Below are positions 46,270-57,135 of a stretch of 64,000 nucleotides of DNA, one piece after another; the stretch's first letter is position 1; each line of letters starts with the position of its first letter. A program made the translations under genes and the position numbers. Under the pieces are notes generated by a model. It did no database searches and was not told where the DNA came from. It worked only from the letters and a program-made list of their open reading frames with translations. The DNA comes from Nilaparvata lugens (taxonomy: Eukaryota > Arthropoda > Insecta > Hemiptera > Delphacidae). The stretch is from NCBI RefSeq assembly GCF_014356525.2, contig NC_052505.1, positions 15,626,635 through 15,690,634 on the forward strand, in the 5' to 3' direction.

Positions 46270-46444
46270 ACTATTTTCTCTTTATTTTATTTTGTGTTCA
46301 ATTTTCTAGTTTTTTGAAATTTAATTTAAAAGCGGACTGCGACTGCACCCCGTTTCGGAAAGCCAATTTTCTGACTCCAGCTGTTTAAATTCTAGAACTT
46401 AGCTGAATCCCGAGCTCAGAAACCGGTCCTTAATATTACTCTTA

Positions 46445-46592
46445 GGGCCGTTTGCACAGTCAAAGCTTAAACTGAATTCAATCAGCTGGTGGCATAAACT
46501 AAAAATAAACAACATTATTGCGAACGAGACTTTGTATGGATTTAATCCAGTTTGAAATGAAATTTAGTTTGAACTGAAAGTGTGCAAACGGC
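46445..46592 (+). mobile_element. Family F MITE, full copy
   Basis: Inverted ends GGGCCGTTTGCACAGT and TGTGCAAACGGC, 148 bp. The AAACTGAATT and AATTTAGTTT arms complement each other. Confidence 0.65.
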
Positions 46593-46925
46593 ACTCAGTA
46601 TTATTTTCTCTATGCTTCTATAGAGGATAGCTGATACCGGTATATCTGATTTTAATATTTACTGTTCATTCTTGTTTAAAATAATCAAAAACATTTCATT
46701 CATCAAGAAATATTTTTTTCAATTATTAAATAAGAAATTTTCATCATTGAGATGAAATATTTTACTAATTTATTATATTTCTACTTTGTTAAAAAAACGA
46801 TCTAGCTACTTTGTAGAGCTAGAAAGGGATAGCGCTATCTGTTTGGCGAATGATAGACAAGGATAGCAGCACCAATCTTAATCAAATACTGTCATTATAA
46901 CGTGGAACTCTCACTAGATTGTCAC

Positions 46926-48267
46926 TAGGGATGGGTATCGATACATCGATGTTTCAACATCAAACATCGATGTTTACTGTTCGATGTTTTTCACTTATCG
47001 ATGGTTTTACCTAAACATCGGTCATCCGATGTTTTTCCCAACTAAAATGAATTTTTCATTTAGGCTCTCTGTATTTTTATGTGAGACTGTTGGATACTCT
47101 CGTAGATTTACATAACTTCTGTAGCTCTTGACAAGGTTAGATACTTATTTAGAATTAAATAAGAAGTCGGATTCTTTGTTTCTTAGGAAGAAACAGTTTT
47201 TTTCTTATTACAAGTGCTTTCCTCAACATACGTTTAACACCAATTAATCTAGCTCTGGAATAGAGGTCCTCGTATTGTAAGGTGTGTAGATATCCATATA
47301 AAAAAACTTTTATCATTTCCATTACCTAAATAAAACTATCAGGTATTGAATGAATACGATATGAGTAACAATGATTGCTAAAATTAGCTTAGGATGAAAT
47401 TCCAGACAGAATCTTCAAGGATATCCCGAGAGGTTTCTGACTTAACTATGAAGATGACAAATCTTGTAAACTACCTATAATAGAGTTGATGTATCTTTCT
47501 AGTCACAACCTGATTTCAATTATTCGAAAGACTGTTACTTGAATACCACAAGTCCAAAATTGTTGTAATTCCAGTTAGTAACTGTTAGAATATTGGAACA
47601 ATAGCTCCAGATAAAATTGTAGTCACTTTAGAAGTTTTTTTGTACTATTAAGTATTTCGAGATTATGAAAAAATATACCAATGAATCAATCAACTTCCAA
47701 AATAATTGAGTTATATCTATACAAAGTAATAAACTAATACTCTGTGAGCTTATTAACAGAAGTGTTGTGGGTTCAATCAAATTGATTTCGCCCCGTTTTA
47801 TCATTTTTATCAAGAATAAGTGTAAAGTATCATATATATATATATTATATATATATATATACTGTACATTGTATCATTTTCACGTTATTAATACTAATAA
47901 AAATCTATTCATTCATCGTTTCTGATGCTTTTGAGTATTTATTTATTCAAAATTATTTAATTTTGAGATAAAAATTCCTAAGTGAAAAAAGAAAATGGTA
48001 GCTATAAGGATAACCGCTGAGTTTTGGACACTTCAAATACGACATTTCGTCTCCTATCATCCAGGAACAATACCCTAGAATGTTCGACACTACTTCTGAA
48101 ATACTCTGTATAATAGACTTCGTAGTATCATCCGTAAATGTACGGCGATACGTCGATGTTTAAAACATTGATGTTTAAAAACATCCATGTTTACTGTTCG
48201 ATTTTTTCACTTATCGATGTTAAGGTGAAAAAAACATCGATGTTTTGTCTTTCGATACCCATCCCTA
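46926..48267. mobile_element. Non-autonomous hAT transposon with 8-bp target duplication
   Basis: The left end is TAGGGATGGGTATCGATA and the right end is the inverted TTTCGATACCCATCCCTA. Both ends are flanked by the direct repeat ATTGTCAC (46918-46925 and 48268-48275), the 8-bp duplication expected of hAT. The first 120 bp and last 140 bp are packed with CATCGATG and ACATCGATGTTT copies in both orientations, as subterminal binding sites would be. The interior has no transposase-like frame; it holds a TA tract at 47834-47862 and otherwise anonymous DNA. Confidence 0.85.
47834..47862. repeat. (TA)n microsatellite inside the hAT element
   Basis: Two TA runs separated by a TTA step. Confidence 0.9.
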
Positions 48268-48317
48268 ATTGTCACTAGATTGAATGATCCATTTCTCCAG
48301 GAGTTGAAGTGGAATAT

Positions 48318-48375
48318 TTCTCTTTAACATCAATGTTAAACAAATACTGCCATTATATCGTGGACCTTCACTATA
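48318..48375 (+). mobile_element. Family A 3' end fragment
   Basis: AACATCAATGTTAAACAAAT then ATATCGTGGACCTTCACTATA. Confidence 0.65.
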
Positions 48376-50762
48376 GTCTTCTCCAGTTCAGGACCGTCAA
48401 AAAAATAATTTTACTGGTTACATAATAAGTGCAGTAGAATGAAATAATTATTGAACAAAATTCAATAATTTTATATGGTTATTCATATTGTACTATTTCT
48501 CTATTGAATAAATAGAATAGAAGTCTTTTAATAGATCTTCTTGTATACACTGTACCGTCTCTTTAATGATAATAAAAAAATAATTTGGAAAAAAGAACAT
48601 AGAGAATAATATTATTTTTGTTAGGTTTAATCCAAGATGGTAGTGCTCGGTGCTGACACTGAAGAGTCAATTCTGTCGAGCTTGGATGACATCCAGATTC
48701 TAAATAACGCACATTTTTACGATGCTCCCTTTTCAAAGTTACACAACTTCAAATTTCATCGGTTTTTTTATTTTTAAAAATTCGGTTCGCTCCTGTTCTG
48801 TTTTTGAGTCATAATATAGAATATTGTACAGGGTATTCTACAGTTTTGTTCCAAATTCCCTCATGAATGCTCCACTTGGAAAAGTTTGAAAGAATATCAA
48901 GGGAAAACTAGGTAGATTCTATGAATAGTTTTTTTTATTCTCGTAATAGAAGAATTTTCGATCTCCCAGTGACTAATTTCTACATAATGTCACGGCATAT
49001 TTTCCAATAAAAATAGAAACAACCTAAATCTAAAGAATTTTGTAAAGTAGGCGCCAATCTCTGAGTTCATTATCTCCCATTGCCGATAACAGAGAGCGCT
49101 CCTTCCATACAGCTGATTGATCGGCCCAAAACAAAAATATTCTACAGATGATAATATTTTCCAAATTATTTAAAAATTAAAGTAATTCGAAATAAAATAA
49201 AATATCGAATTCTATTCACCATTTATCCTATTCCCTTCCTTAATTTGGCAATGAGTGTGACGTCACATCTCAGAAGTGCGGTGAAGAAAAAGCTCATCAG
49301 TTTGTCGTGCATGTGTCGGGTCGTGCCGTACGATGATGTGCTGAGATCTGAACGTACTTCATATGTGAAGGAGAGGTAATGCATATACGTCGTTGTCGTA
49401 TCGTATCGTGTCGTCCGGTTCTATGAGGACTATATAATAGCGGTGAGTTGATCAATAATAATATAATTATATATATTGCCAAATTTTCCTGCATATTCCA
49501 TCACCACCACATGTCTTACCTCAGGTCTATTAATGATATTAATTGATTGAGTTATTCAGAGCAATAATTATGAAATATAATGAACCTTCTAAAATATAAA
49601 AATATGGAATACCAATATGAAATATGAAACCAATATGAAATACCAATTCCAATTTATCAATAAAAATAGGCCGAAGTAGTAGTTGGCATTTCTTAATTGT
49701 GATTTCAAGATTATAAACCCCAATAATAATTACAAAAAAAGAAAGAGAGCATGTTAAAACTATCTCCAATTATTTTCTTTGAGATCAGAAAATCAATAAT
49801 GTAATCAGTTAGAAAGTGCTCAGAATACTTGTCTAGGAAGCACACTTTTATGAGGCAAAACGCTTGCAAACATGCTATTTGGGTTCTATAAAAAGGACAA
49901 TAATTCGATAAAACACTGTTATTGGCAGCCTCATATAAGCACTTTATATCGTCACATACAGTCAGATTTACATACGGTACCGTATTTTATTGACAGCTTC
50001 TCCGTGTCCTTCCATTCGGTACTTCCAACTACAGAGTTTTTTTCCACTAACCAAGGAAGAAGCATTCTAAACGGTTCAGGAATTTTTAATCATGTATATT
50101 ATGCATAACTCAACGTGCAACGGGATTTTTGTGATGATGAGAACTGATAGAGCAGATAAACTAACAAAGAAAAAGAGTAATGCATGCAATAGAGCTCTAT
50201 TGTGCATCCATAGCAGTTATGTTGAGTTCGTCGTAGAATAACTCCGGACCTGTTTACCTCATTGTAATTTTTCCTGGTGGAGGAAATATTATTACTCACC
50301 GTATCATGAGCTCCAGTATCTAGATCATTTCCATAGAGTATGTAGAGTATAATTTTACATTCCATACTCTTTGGCTCATGTCAATGTCTATTCATTTGAG
50401 AGTTTGAGAGGCATATTACAGTAATGTAGAGGATAGAATATTTTCTACACTCTAATTCATGTCAAAGTCTGTTCATTCGAGAGGCATATTACAGTAATGT
50501 AACGATCAAGTATGAAATTACTTCATTTTATGTCTACATTAAACCGTATCACAACAATTTCGAAATGTATTTAAATTTAGTACCTCCGTTCTAATCCAAG
50601 TTCATTGACATACTTATGTGAAACATCAAGCAAAGGGTTTTTCATGGTGGTGGAAGGTGGACATTGATATCATGATTAATATTATATTACGTGTTTTCTG
50701 TTCCTTGTGACCACTATAACTTGGAGATTGAGTGATATAATTTTAATGTAATTTATTCGTTA
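48376..50762. other. No gene recognised over 2.4 kb of intron
   Basis: A CG-richer stretch at 49295-49440 has repeated GTCGTATCGTATCGTGTCGT. It lies just after a TGACGTCA site. No splice-bounded coding block was recognised. Confidence 0.45.
50367..50504. repeat. Short imperfect tandem duplication
   Basis: CATGTCAATGTCTATTCATT and GAGAGGCATATTACAGTAAT recur once, about 80 bp apart. Confidence 0.7.
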
Positions 50763-50967
50763 CTAGTAGTAACCCGTGCTCCGCTAGGGTTTGATTAAAA
50801 ACTTGAACTATTGAAATCAAAATTTAATACAGGCCTGTAACCATTCTCGGTATACTAAGAATCTTCACGAAAAATTTCAAGTTAATCAGTACAGTAGTTC
50901 AGACGTGATGAATTTCCTATCCCGTACTTGTATAAACCAATTCTTTCCTTTATTATATTAATATCGG
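50763..50967 (+). mobile_element. Helitron-like end repeat, copy 2
   Basis: CTAGTAGTAACCCGTGCTCC start, AAAAACTTGAACTATTGAAA, AATTTCCTATCCCG, and CTTTATTATATTAATAT end. Same family as 10941. Truncated relatives lie at 56043-56217 and possibly 51452-51606. Confidence 0.45.
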
Positions 50968-51121
50968 GGGACCGAGATTCGCTCTGGAGTAAAAAAGCAT
51001 GAAAAAATTATTACAAAAGAAGAAATTATAATATATAATTTATAGTTCATAGAGAAATGTTCTATCTAATCACAGTGAATTGATATCAATTCCCAGAGGA
51101 ATGCAAAAATTTCTCTCACAA

Positions 51122-51276
51122 AAGCCCGGATGCACAAAAGCCGGTTAAATTTTAATCCTGATTAATTTCACGTGGACCAAATCAGAGAAGATCATTTCAA
51201 AAAGATCGTTTCTCTGATTGGTTCTACTGGAATTAATCGGGATTAAAATTTAACCGGCTTTTGTGCAACCGGCACT
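51122..51276. mobile_element. Family D palindromic MITE, copy 4
   Basis: Ends GCACAAAAGCCGGTTAAATT and its inverse. The centre has CAATCAGAGAA-like arms around AAAAAGATC. It is the best-preserved copy. Confidence 0.75.
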
Positions 51277-51451
51277 AAGTACCTGATTGAATGATTAAAA
51301 AAGTTCAACAGCTGAGTCATAATTCTATCTCAGTCCCACACACATGCACTCGCTCACTAACTTCAATCATCAACAGACGACGAAATTATCATCTGTTTTT
51401 CCAAGGATGAATAAATATTACCCTTTTCATGTCCTTTAGTGAGTTTTCCCA

Positions 51452-51606
51452 GGGATGAGACCTAGTGCAATCTAATTTTTATATCATAAACCTACTTCCA
51501 AATTTCGTGATAATTGTTAGAGCCATTTTCGAGATCCGTTGGACATACATAATCAGATAACCAAATAACCATACACAGAAATTGCTCGCTTAATATAATA
51601 GGATAG
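51452..51606 (+). mobile_element. Helitron-like 3' part, diverged
   Basis: GAGACCTAGTGCAATCTAAT, CATTTTCGAGATCCG and TTGCTCGCTTAATATAATAG resemble the 3' portion of insect elements of the same general type. Confidence 0.3.
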
Positions 51607-52170
51607 ATATTCATATCGCGAACTGTGCTAACAACATGTTACAGTGATAATTGAAAAATATGGAAAATTGTTAATGTATTGCTTTATGCTATGAGATCAT
51701 TTTCTATTGTTTTAATGAAATTCAACTGGTGTATTATAACTAGCCTAACTCTTTTCCAAATAATTTCCATATTATATCTTTCCATTCTATTTATTTAAAG
51801 TGGATTTGATGGTCCATTAGATTATCATGTATCTGATCTATCTTTTTAGACTATATTTCTCTAATATCAAGTGTGTTACTATGTTTGTGCATCATTTCAA
51901 ACTCAAATAGTTTTTGTATTGATTGCTCTCCCTATTTGGGCACGTGTTAATTAATTTATAGAAATAATCACAATAATGAACTTAACAATGAACTTTAATG
52001 AGGTTCAATTACAATTCATTCAAGACTAATTTTTAACAGATATGATGAAAGGTTTTAGCAGTACGAAACTTCAATACAGCAAAATTATTTAAAATGTTCT
52101 ATATTATTGGGAATACCTTCTTGTATTTAATTATAAAGTCAACTTTCTACTAAGCCTAGCTTAGTAAAGC

Positions 52171-52445
52171 CATAGAGAAACAATAGCGTAAGTAGATATC
52201 CTATGGTATAGGGCGTTTATGTCGCAACTTTTGCTGTTATCTCAAGCCGATTACTGTCGATTATTGTCGATTTTTACTGTTTTGACCGGGTAAGAGTGTA
52301 TGAACGGCACAATATGAGAAACTACCAGCATCATAAAGCTTCACAGGAAAGAACTACATGGACTATCGGCTTGAGATAACAGTAAAAGTTGCGACATAAA
52401 CACCCTATACCATGGGATATCTACTTACGCTATTATTTCTCTATG
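52171..52445. mobile_element. Family B palindromic element, copy 6
   Basis: 275 bp in the mim intron. Flanked by GTAAAGC (52164-52170) and GTGAAGC (52446-52452), a 7-bp duplication with one change. Confidence 0.9.
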
Positions 52446-52983
52446 GTGAAGCTTAGTATTCTTCTAAGCCTAGGTGATGATGAGGGGATGAATTATATAT
52501 AATACAAACGTTTCCATTCATGAATGGACCAATAGTGGAAAGAGATGATGCAGTATTTTTATTGTTGACCAGGATACAAGAAATTTCTGATTGAGTAGCA
52601 GCAATTGGGTCATAAAATTATTGTTTTTCATCATAATATGACCTACATCATGAGGAGCTGTGTTTTCTGTTTAGTTTGTATAGTATCTACCTTGGATTGT
52701 AGTTTCAGAAGTCGGATTGGGAATTTGAGTACATACATCTCGTAGGCAGTTTCAATCAAGCAGATAGAGTTTGGTGCGAGAGGCGAAATCAACCTGAAAT
52801 CTAATTATTTGCAACGGTAAACTCAGTGAATCAACACAACTGGCGCAGCAGGCAACAAACCGAAATTGTATTTTCTGTGCGATTCTAACGGAGTTTCAAT
52901 CCACTCACAATCCTAAGTTAATTTTCGATTTAATCCTGTTCAGCGGCACCCAACTTGCCAAATTGCACTACCGTACGTTTCAG

Positions 52984-53820
52984 CCTAGAGAAAAGATAGC
53001 ATAAGAAGATATCGCATGGTATTACAAATTTCACTGTTAACTAAAACCGATAATATTCTAGTAGTTCTTTTTGGTGACGCTGGTACATAAAGTAAGGAAA
53101 TGAAATGAAATGAAAATGTTTTAATGGCAGAAATATAAAATTACAACATCTTAGAAATACATAATAATAATTGAAGCAATACAATAAAAATAAGAGCAAA
53201 TATTAGTAAAATAGTAAAGGTTTATTGGCAGCTCAAAGTAAGGATTATTTCGATTATCTCTGCTGCTAGTCTCTCACAGTGTCGTTCTTACTCTCACCCC
53301 AACAAAACAGAAATAATTTATTTATTCACAATTTTGCAATGGAAGCAACAGGTAAAACCTCAAATATGCTCTCTTAACATAGCAATAAGACAAATACAAT
53401 TCATATTCAAAACGAAATTTACTCAACTAACGTTAGAAAAAGTACTTGAATAAAACTACTTGAAAAGAAAGTAAAGAAAGTAGTAAGATAAGTAAAGTTA
53501 AGAAAGTAAGTGAGTAATTAAAGTACCTAAGTAAGAAATCAATTACATAGCAATAAAACAAATACAATTCATATTCAAAACGAAATTCAGTTTACCAACG
53601 TTAGAAAAAGTACTTGAATAGAACTAGTTGAAAATAATTAAATAAAGTAGTAAGATTAATAAAGTTGAGAAAGTAAGTGATTAAGTAAAGTTAGTAAGAA
53701 AGTAAAGTGAAATAATAGACAGTACTCGACAGTAATAGGCTAGAGTTAACAAAAAATCGACATTAGATATGGAACATAAACGAACTATACAATATCTTCT
53801 TATGCTAACTTTTATTCTTG
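52984..53820. mobile_element. Family B element, copy 7, expanded by other repeats
   Basis: Diverged termini (CCTAGAGAAAAGATAGC ... ATTCTTG) flanked by a perfect 7-bp GTTTCAG (52977-52983, 53821-53827). Between the arms lie a retroelement-tail-like stretch (about 53090-53240) and a sequence starting AATTTATTTATTCACAATTT. A 168-bp tandem duplication follows (about 53377-53544 and 53545-53700). Confidence 0.75.
53377..53700. repeat. 168-bp tandem duplication inside family B copy 7
   Basis: ACATAGCAATAARACAAATA, AACGTTAGAAAAAGTACTTG and AGAAAGTAAGTGA recur at a spacing of 168 bp. Confidence 0.8.
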
Positions 53821-54022
53821 GTTTCAGGCACAGACTATCTTCAAACTATTTAGATATTAATATTTGAATAGCTTCTAGATATTTAAAATAACAGAACTTC
53901 ATATTTGTTGTAAACTGATCAATTTTAATGTATTCAGAGTGCATGATTATCAATGGACATTGTAGTTGAGGTACAGAAATGATAGGTACAAAGGTACTAG
54001 AGGTACAATATTTTAGTAAGGG

Positions 54023-54790
54023 TACAGTGAGGTATACGATATAGTGGCAGTATTTTTCAAAATTATTGGTGTTGCTATCCTTGCCCATCATTCGAAAAAC
54101 AGAAGCGCCATCCTTTTCTAGCTCCGCAAAGGTTCCAGATCGTTTTATCAATGTAGAAATATAATAATTAACAAAATATTCAATCTCGATTATGAAAAAG
54201 GTTCATTTAGTCATTGAAAAATATATTTTCTTGTCGAATGAAATATAATTGATTATTTTCTAGAAGAATGTACAGTTGATAATACATCAAATATAACGGT
54301 ATCAGATATCCTCTACAGATGGCACAACGTTGCCACACCTTTTTTCAACAATGAATAAATCTAATTAACAATATATTTCATCTCAATTATTATGGAAAAT
54401 TATTATTTGGTCATTAAAAATATATTACTGTGACGAATAAAATATTATTGATAATTTTTAACAAGAATGTACAGTTGATATTTCATCAGATATACCGATA
54501 TCAGCTATCCTGTATAGAAGACAGTGATAAGGCAGAGAATCAGCAACGCTGTTCTACTATCATTCCCTATTGTCGTCATAACGTGGACCTCACTATAGCA
54601 GATCTTCGTAGGAAAGTCCACGATTAAAAGATGGTTCGTAGAAAATGCCATGCTGTATGGGTTTGTAGGAAACGTCACCGTAGGAAGTGCGATGTATCAG
54701 CTATCCTCTCCTCTATAGAAGGCAGTGGCAAAGCAGAGAATCGGCAATGCTGTTCTCATATCTTTCCCCATTATCATCAGCTGTGCTAAT
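54023..54790 (-). mobile_element. Family A copy with internal tandem duplication, plus an extra fragment
   Basis: The left end TACAGTGAGGTATACGATAT and right end ATAACGTGGACCTCACTATA (54597) bracket two copies of the element's middle (about 54070-54300 and 54330-54500). A further A fragment lies at 54693-54790. Confidence 0.65.
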
Positions 54791-55340
54791 AGTGAAGTTG
54801 TGTTTCTTTTCTGTGTCAAAATTTTACAAAATTACTCAAAAATCTCCAATTTGTAGAGATTTGAGTGAAACATTTTTGTTTTTAATTAGTCGGTCCCGGC
54901 TGCCTAAAAAGCAGTCGTTAGGTCATGTCAGAGGCCCTGAAATTGATCAGTTGCGACCTGAAAACTCTGACACCAGACCTGAGCCAGCCAGGTCACTCGA
55001 TATTATTATTAGTTTTTAAATATCAAAATTTAAAATTTTTAGTTTAGTCATTAGTTTTGAAGTGGAAATTGGACTTTTTGAAGTGAAAAGTGAAATCTAA
55101 CCTGATTCTTTTGTAAAACTTTTATTTGTAAAAATTTGGGAGAAAACAGTTTTGGGCTATGCCTGATGTCTTCTCCCGATCATATGTAATAATTATGATT
55201 TGTGATTGTCAATGAAATAACGTGAACCTCACTATAGCAGATCTTCGTAGGAAAGTCCATGATTGAATGTTGGTTCTTAGGAAATGCCTCGCTTTATGGG
55301 TTCGTAGGAAACGCCACCATAGGAAGTGCCGATAATTAGA
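54594..55340. repeat. 105-bp repeat pair flanking a SINE-like element
   Basis: CTATAGCAGATCTTCGTAGG and GGAAACG.CACC.TAGGAAGTG occur at 54594-54700 and 55235-55340. Both follow a family A right end, so a unit of about 640 bp was duplicated. Confidence 0.75.
54889..55215 (+). mobile_element. SINE/LINE-like element with a conserved insect domain
   Basis: The left part starts GTCGGTCCCGGCTGC, contains GTCAGAGGCC, ACTCTGACACCAGACC and GAGCCAGCCAGGTC, and ends ACTCGATATTATTATT. I recognise this block as a widespread 3' domain of insect retroelements but cannot name its family. It is followed by a tail with the CAGTTTTGGGC stem-loop at 55137-55176. It lies between two copies of a 105-bp repeat (54594-54700 and 55235-55340). 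Confidence 0.55.
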
Positions 55341-56042
55341 TGCAAGCAGGAGAAGGATTTGGGAAAGAAAGGAGGGGTTGCAGACGATTGTCATTGTGAT
55401 GTGAGTGCGGTCAGAAGAAGTGCTGACTACAGAGATTGCCGGCAAGCTAAGGGAAATTGTTATTCTAGTCGGGTTTCGGGTGTCCGCATAGCTGCACGTT
55501 ATACAGTATAGCAATATAGTAATACGGTAGCCCTCTAGCTTCGGCACAGACCTCTCTATTTAAATGCAAAAGTGAGGGAGTCGCGCTTAATTTATGCCCG
55601 CTCTTGACTGACAAATGACAAGTGAATGGCTCTTTCAGCACTTTAGCAACCCAACCAACCTCCATGTTATACCACAATCTGCCCGACCATGGACTCTGTT
55701 CTGAAATCAATATTTATTCCAAGTGGAGAGACTTTCTTCTTGTATGTCTTTTGTTTCAGAACTTGAGTGGTTGGAAAAGTTTGTTCTTTTATAAGTATTC
55801 AATATTTTGATTATTTAGTTATCTTTGTAATCAAGTTTACTAGAGGTATATCTTGAAGACGAGAGTCTTGCTACGCAAGGGAAAGCACAAATAGACTGAG
55901 TTTAGTTTTATAGTTTCATGCTGATATTGAAACTATCAATAACACTGTAATAATTCACAATTGAAAAACTATTTGAAACTATTGATCCTACGTAAACTTT
56001 GTTTCAAAAATTGAATAAATTTGTTCCAATTATCAACATTAT
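55341..56042. other. No gene recognised
   Basis: Overlapping frames on both strands at 55209-55710 show no domains. Confidence 0.45.
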
Positions 56043-56217
56043 AATCGATAAAAATTAAAATAGGTCTATAACCATCCTCGGTAAATTAAGAATTTTAAAT
56101 CAAAATGTTAAGTTAATCAGTTCAGTACTTCAGAAGTGATTATGCTTAAAGCATGTATCCCATAAATGTATCAGCCAATACCTTCCTTTGTGATGTAGTA
56201 TAGATTACAAGTTACAA
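56043..56217 (+). mobile_element. Helitron-like repeat fragment
   Basis: TAGGTCTATAACCATCCTCG, TTAAGTTAATCAGTTCAGTA and ACCTTCCTTTGTGATGTAGT align with the 50763 copy. The CTAG head is missing. Confidence 0.4.
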
Positions 56218-56499
56218 TGTAGTGTTGTCTATGTTGACTATTGAAAATTAAGATCTTATTGAAATTTCAAAATGTAGATTCAATTTCGCTCGAGCTCTAC
56301 GAGTGAAGATTGAAGCAAATATACTCTGTTCTACTTGATCAAAATATGTATTACAGTGGGAAGTTTTATTACCGTAGATCTTGTGGAAACCCATTTTCAC
56401 AAAAGTAATACGAAAATTGAGTCTTGAAGACTTATAACAATTATAACAATCATTTTAATATAATTATATAAAGGGACAAATTTATTTTTCTCATGTACT

Positions 56500-56853
56500 G
56501 TGATCAGTTTTCTCAAATTTCTCCTTGATATGAATTTCAGGAAACAATTAGAAAATACTAATTTTATTCAAATGAAGTCCACGCCGGGAAATTTCCCAAA
56601 AATGGCTGGTAGCAGAAAATATGCGCTTAAATATTATTATCTTCTCTCATCGAAAATGTTGAAACTGATGATACTCCCATCATTAAAGAGTGAAAGCTGT
56701 TGTTGTATCGATTTTCTCTTGAAAGCGATATCATATTCATCGTCTATATCTGCGCTAAATTTCCACCTCAGCCAGGAATATTCTGATATTGTCATGACAA
56801 CCAAATCACGTTATACACGTGCGCAACTCTTCTGTTGGCAAGGCCATCTCTGA
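56500..56853 (+). CDS. Unrecognised 117-codon open frame in the mim intron
   Basis: The longest unexplained + frame outside repeats: MISFLKFLLDMNF at the start, Lys- and Ser-rich later, ending near LFCWQGHL. No motif, signal or family is recognised, and the composition fits AT-rich chance coding. Confidence 0.1.
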   Translation: MISFLKFLLDMNFRKQLENTNFIQMKSTPGNFPKMAGSRKYALKYYYLLSSKMLKLMILPSLKSESCCCIDFLLKAISYSSSISALNFHLSQEYSDIVMTTKSRYTRAQLFCWQGHL

Positions 56854-57135
56854 ATAGCAATATCAGATTCAATCTGATACTTTTGATGCTTTTAGTTGGT
56901 TTCGTTGGCGGTCGTTTCTCCAAATTCCAATAAAATGAAACTGATTGCAATTTTTCTACATTGAGTTTTATGGTCAGGGTTTGTGAATGCTCTTCTCTCC
57001 CCTCCACCATGAAATTCTTTCAAGATTTTCACTTGAGAAATTGTGATTTTGAGAATTTCTCAGTGTGTGAAAAGGTCGACCTCAAGAAAACGGCTCACCA
57101 ATATTAAAAATTCCTCTTCGATTGTTAGTGTAGTG

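Larger units (their letters stand above)
44101..46429. mobile_element. Family E MITE, split by the 44294-46269 insertion
   Basis: Left part 44101-44293 and right part 46270-46429 align with the two halves of the intact copy at 14976. The ends are GGTCCGGTTTCCGAGCTCGG and its inverse. Confidence 0.75.
43600..46916 (+). mobile_element. Family A copy split by a multi-element stack
   Basis: The 5' part 43600-43696 starts AGTGAGGTCCACGTTATAAT. The 3' part 46614-46916 resumes at CTTCTATAGAGGATAGCTGA and ends ATAACGTGGAACTCTCACTA. The intervening 2.9 kb holds B, F, G, E and LTR-like insertions. Confidence 0.7.
15937..57135. repeat. Dispersed repeat X, found next to family A in two places (15937-16151 and 57028-57135)
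   Basis: The coordinates span both members of the pair; only 15937-16151 and 57028-57135 belong to it. Both contain CACTTGAGAAATTGTGATTT, TCTCAGTGTGTGAA, GCTCACCAATATTAAAA and TTCCTCTTCGAT. Both end directly at the TATAGTGAGG end of a family A copy. Confidence 0.7.
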
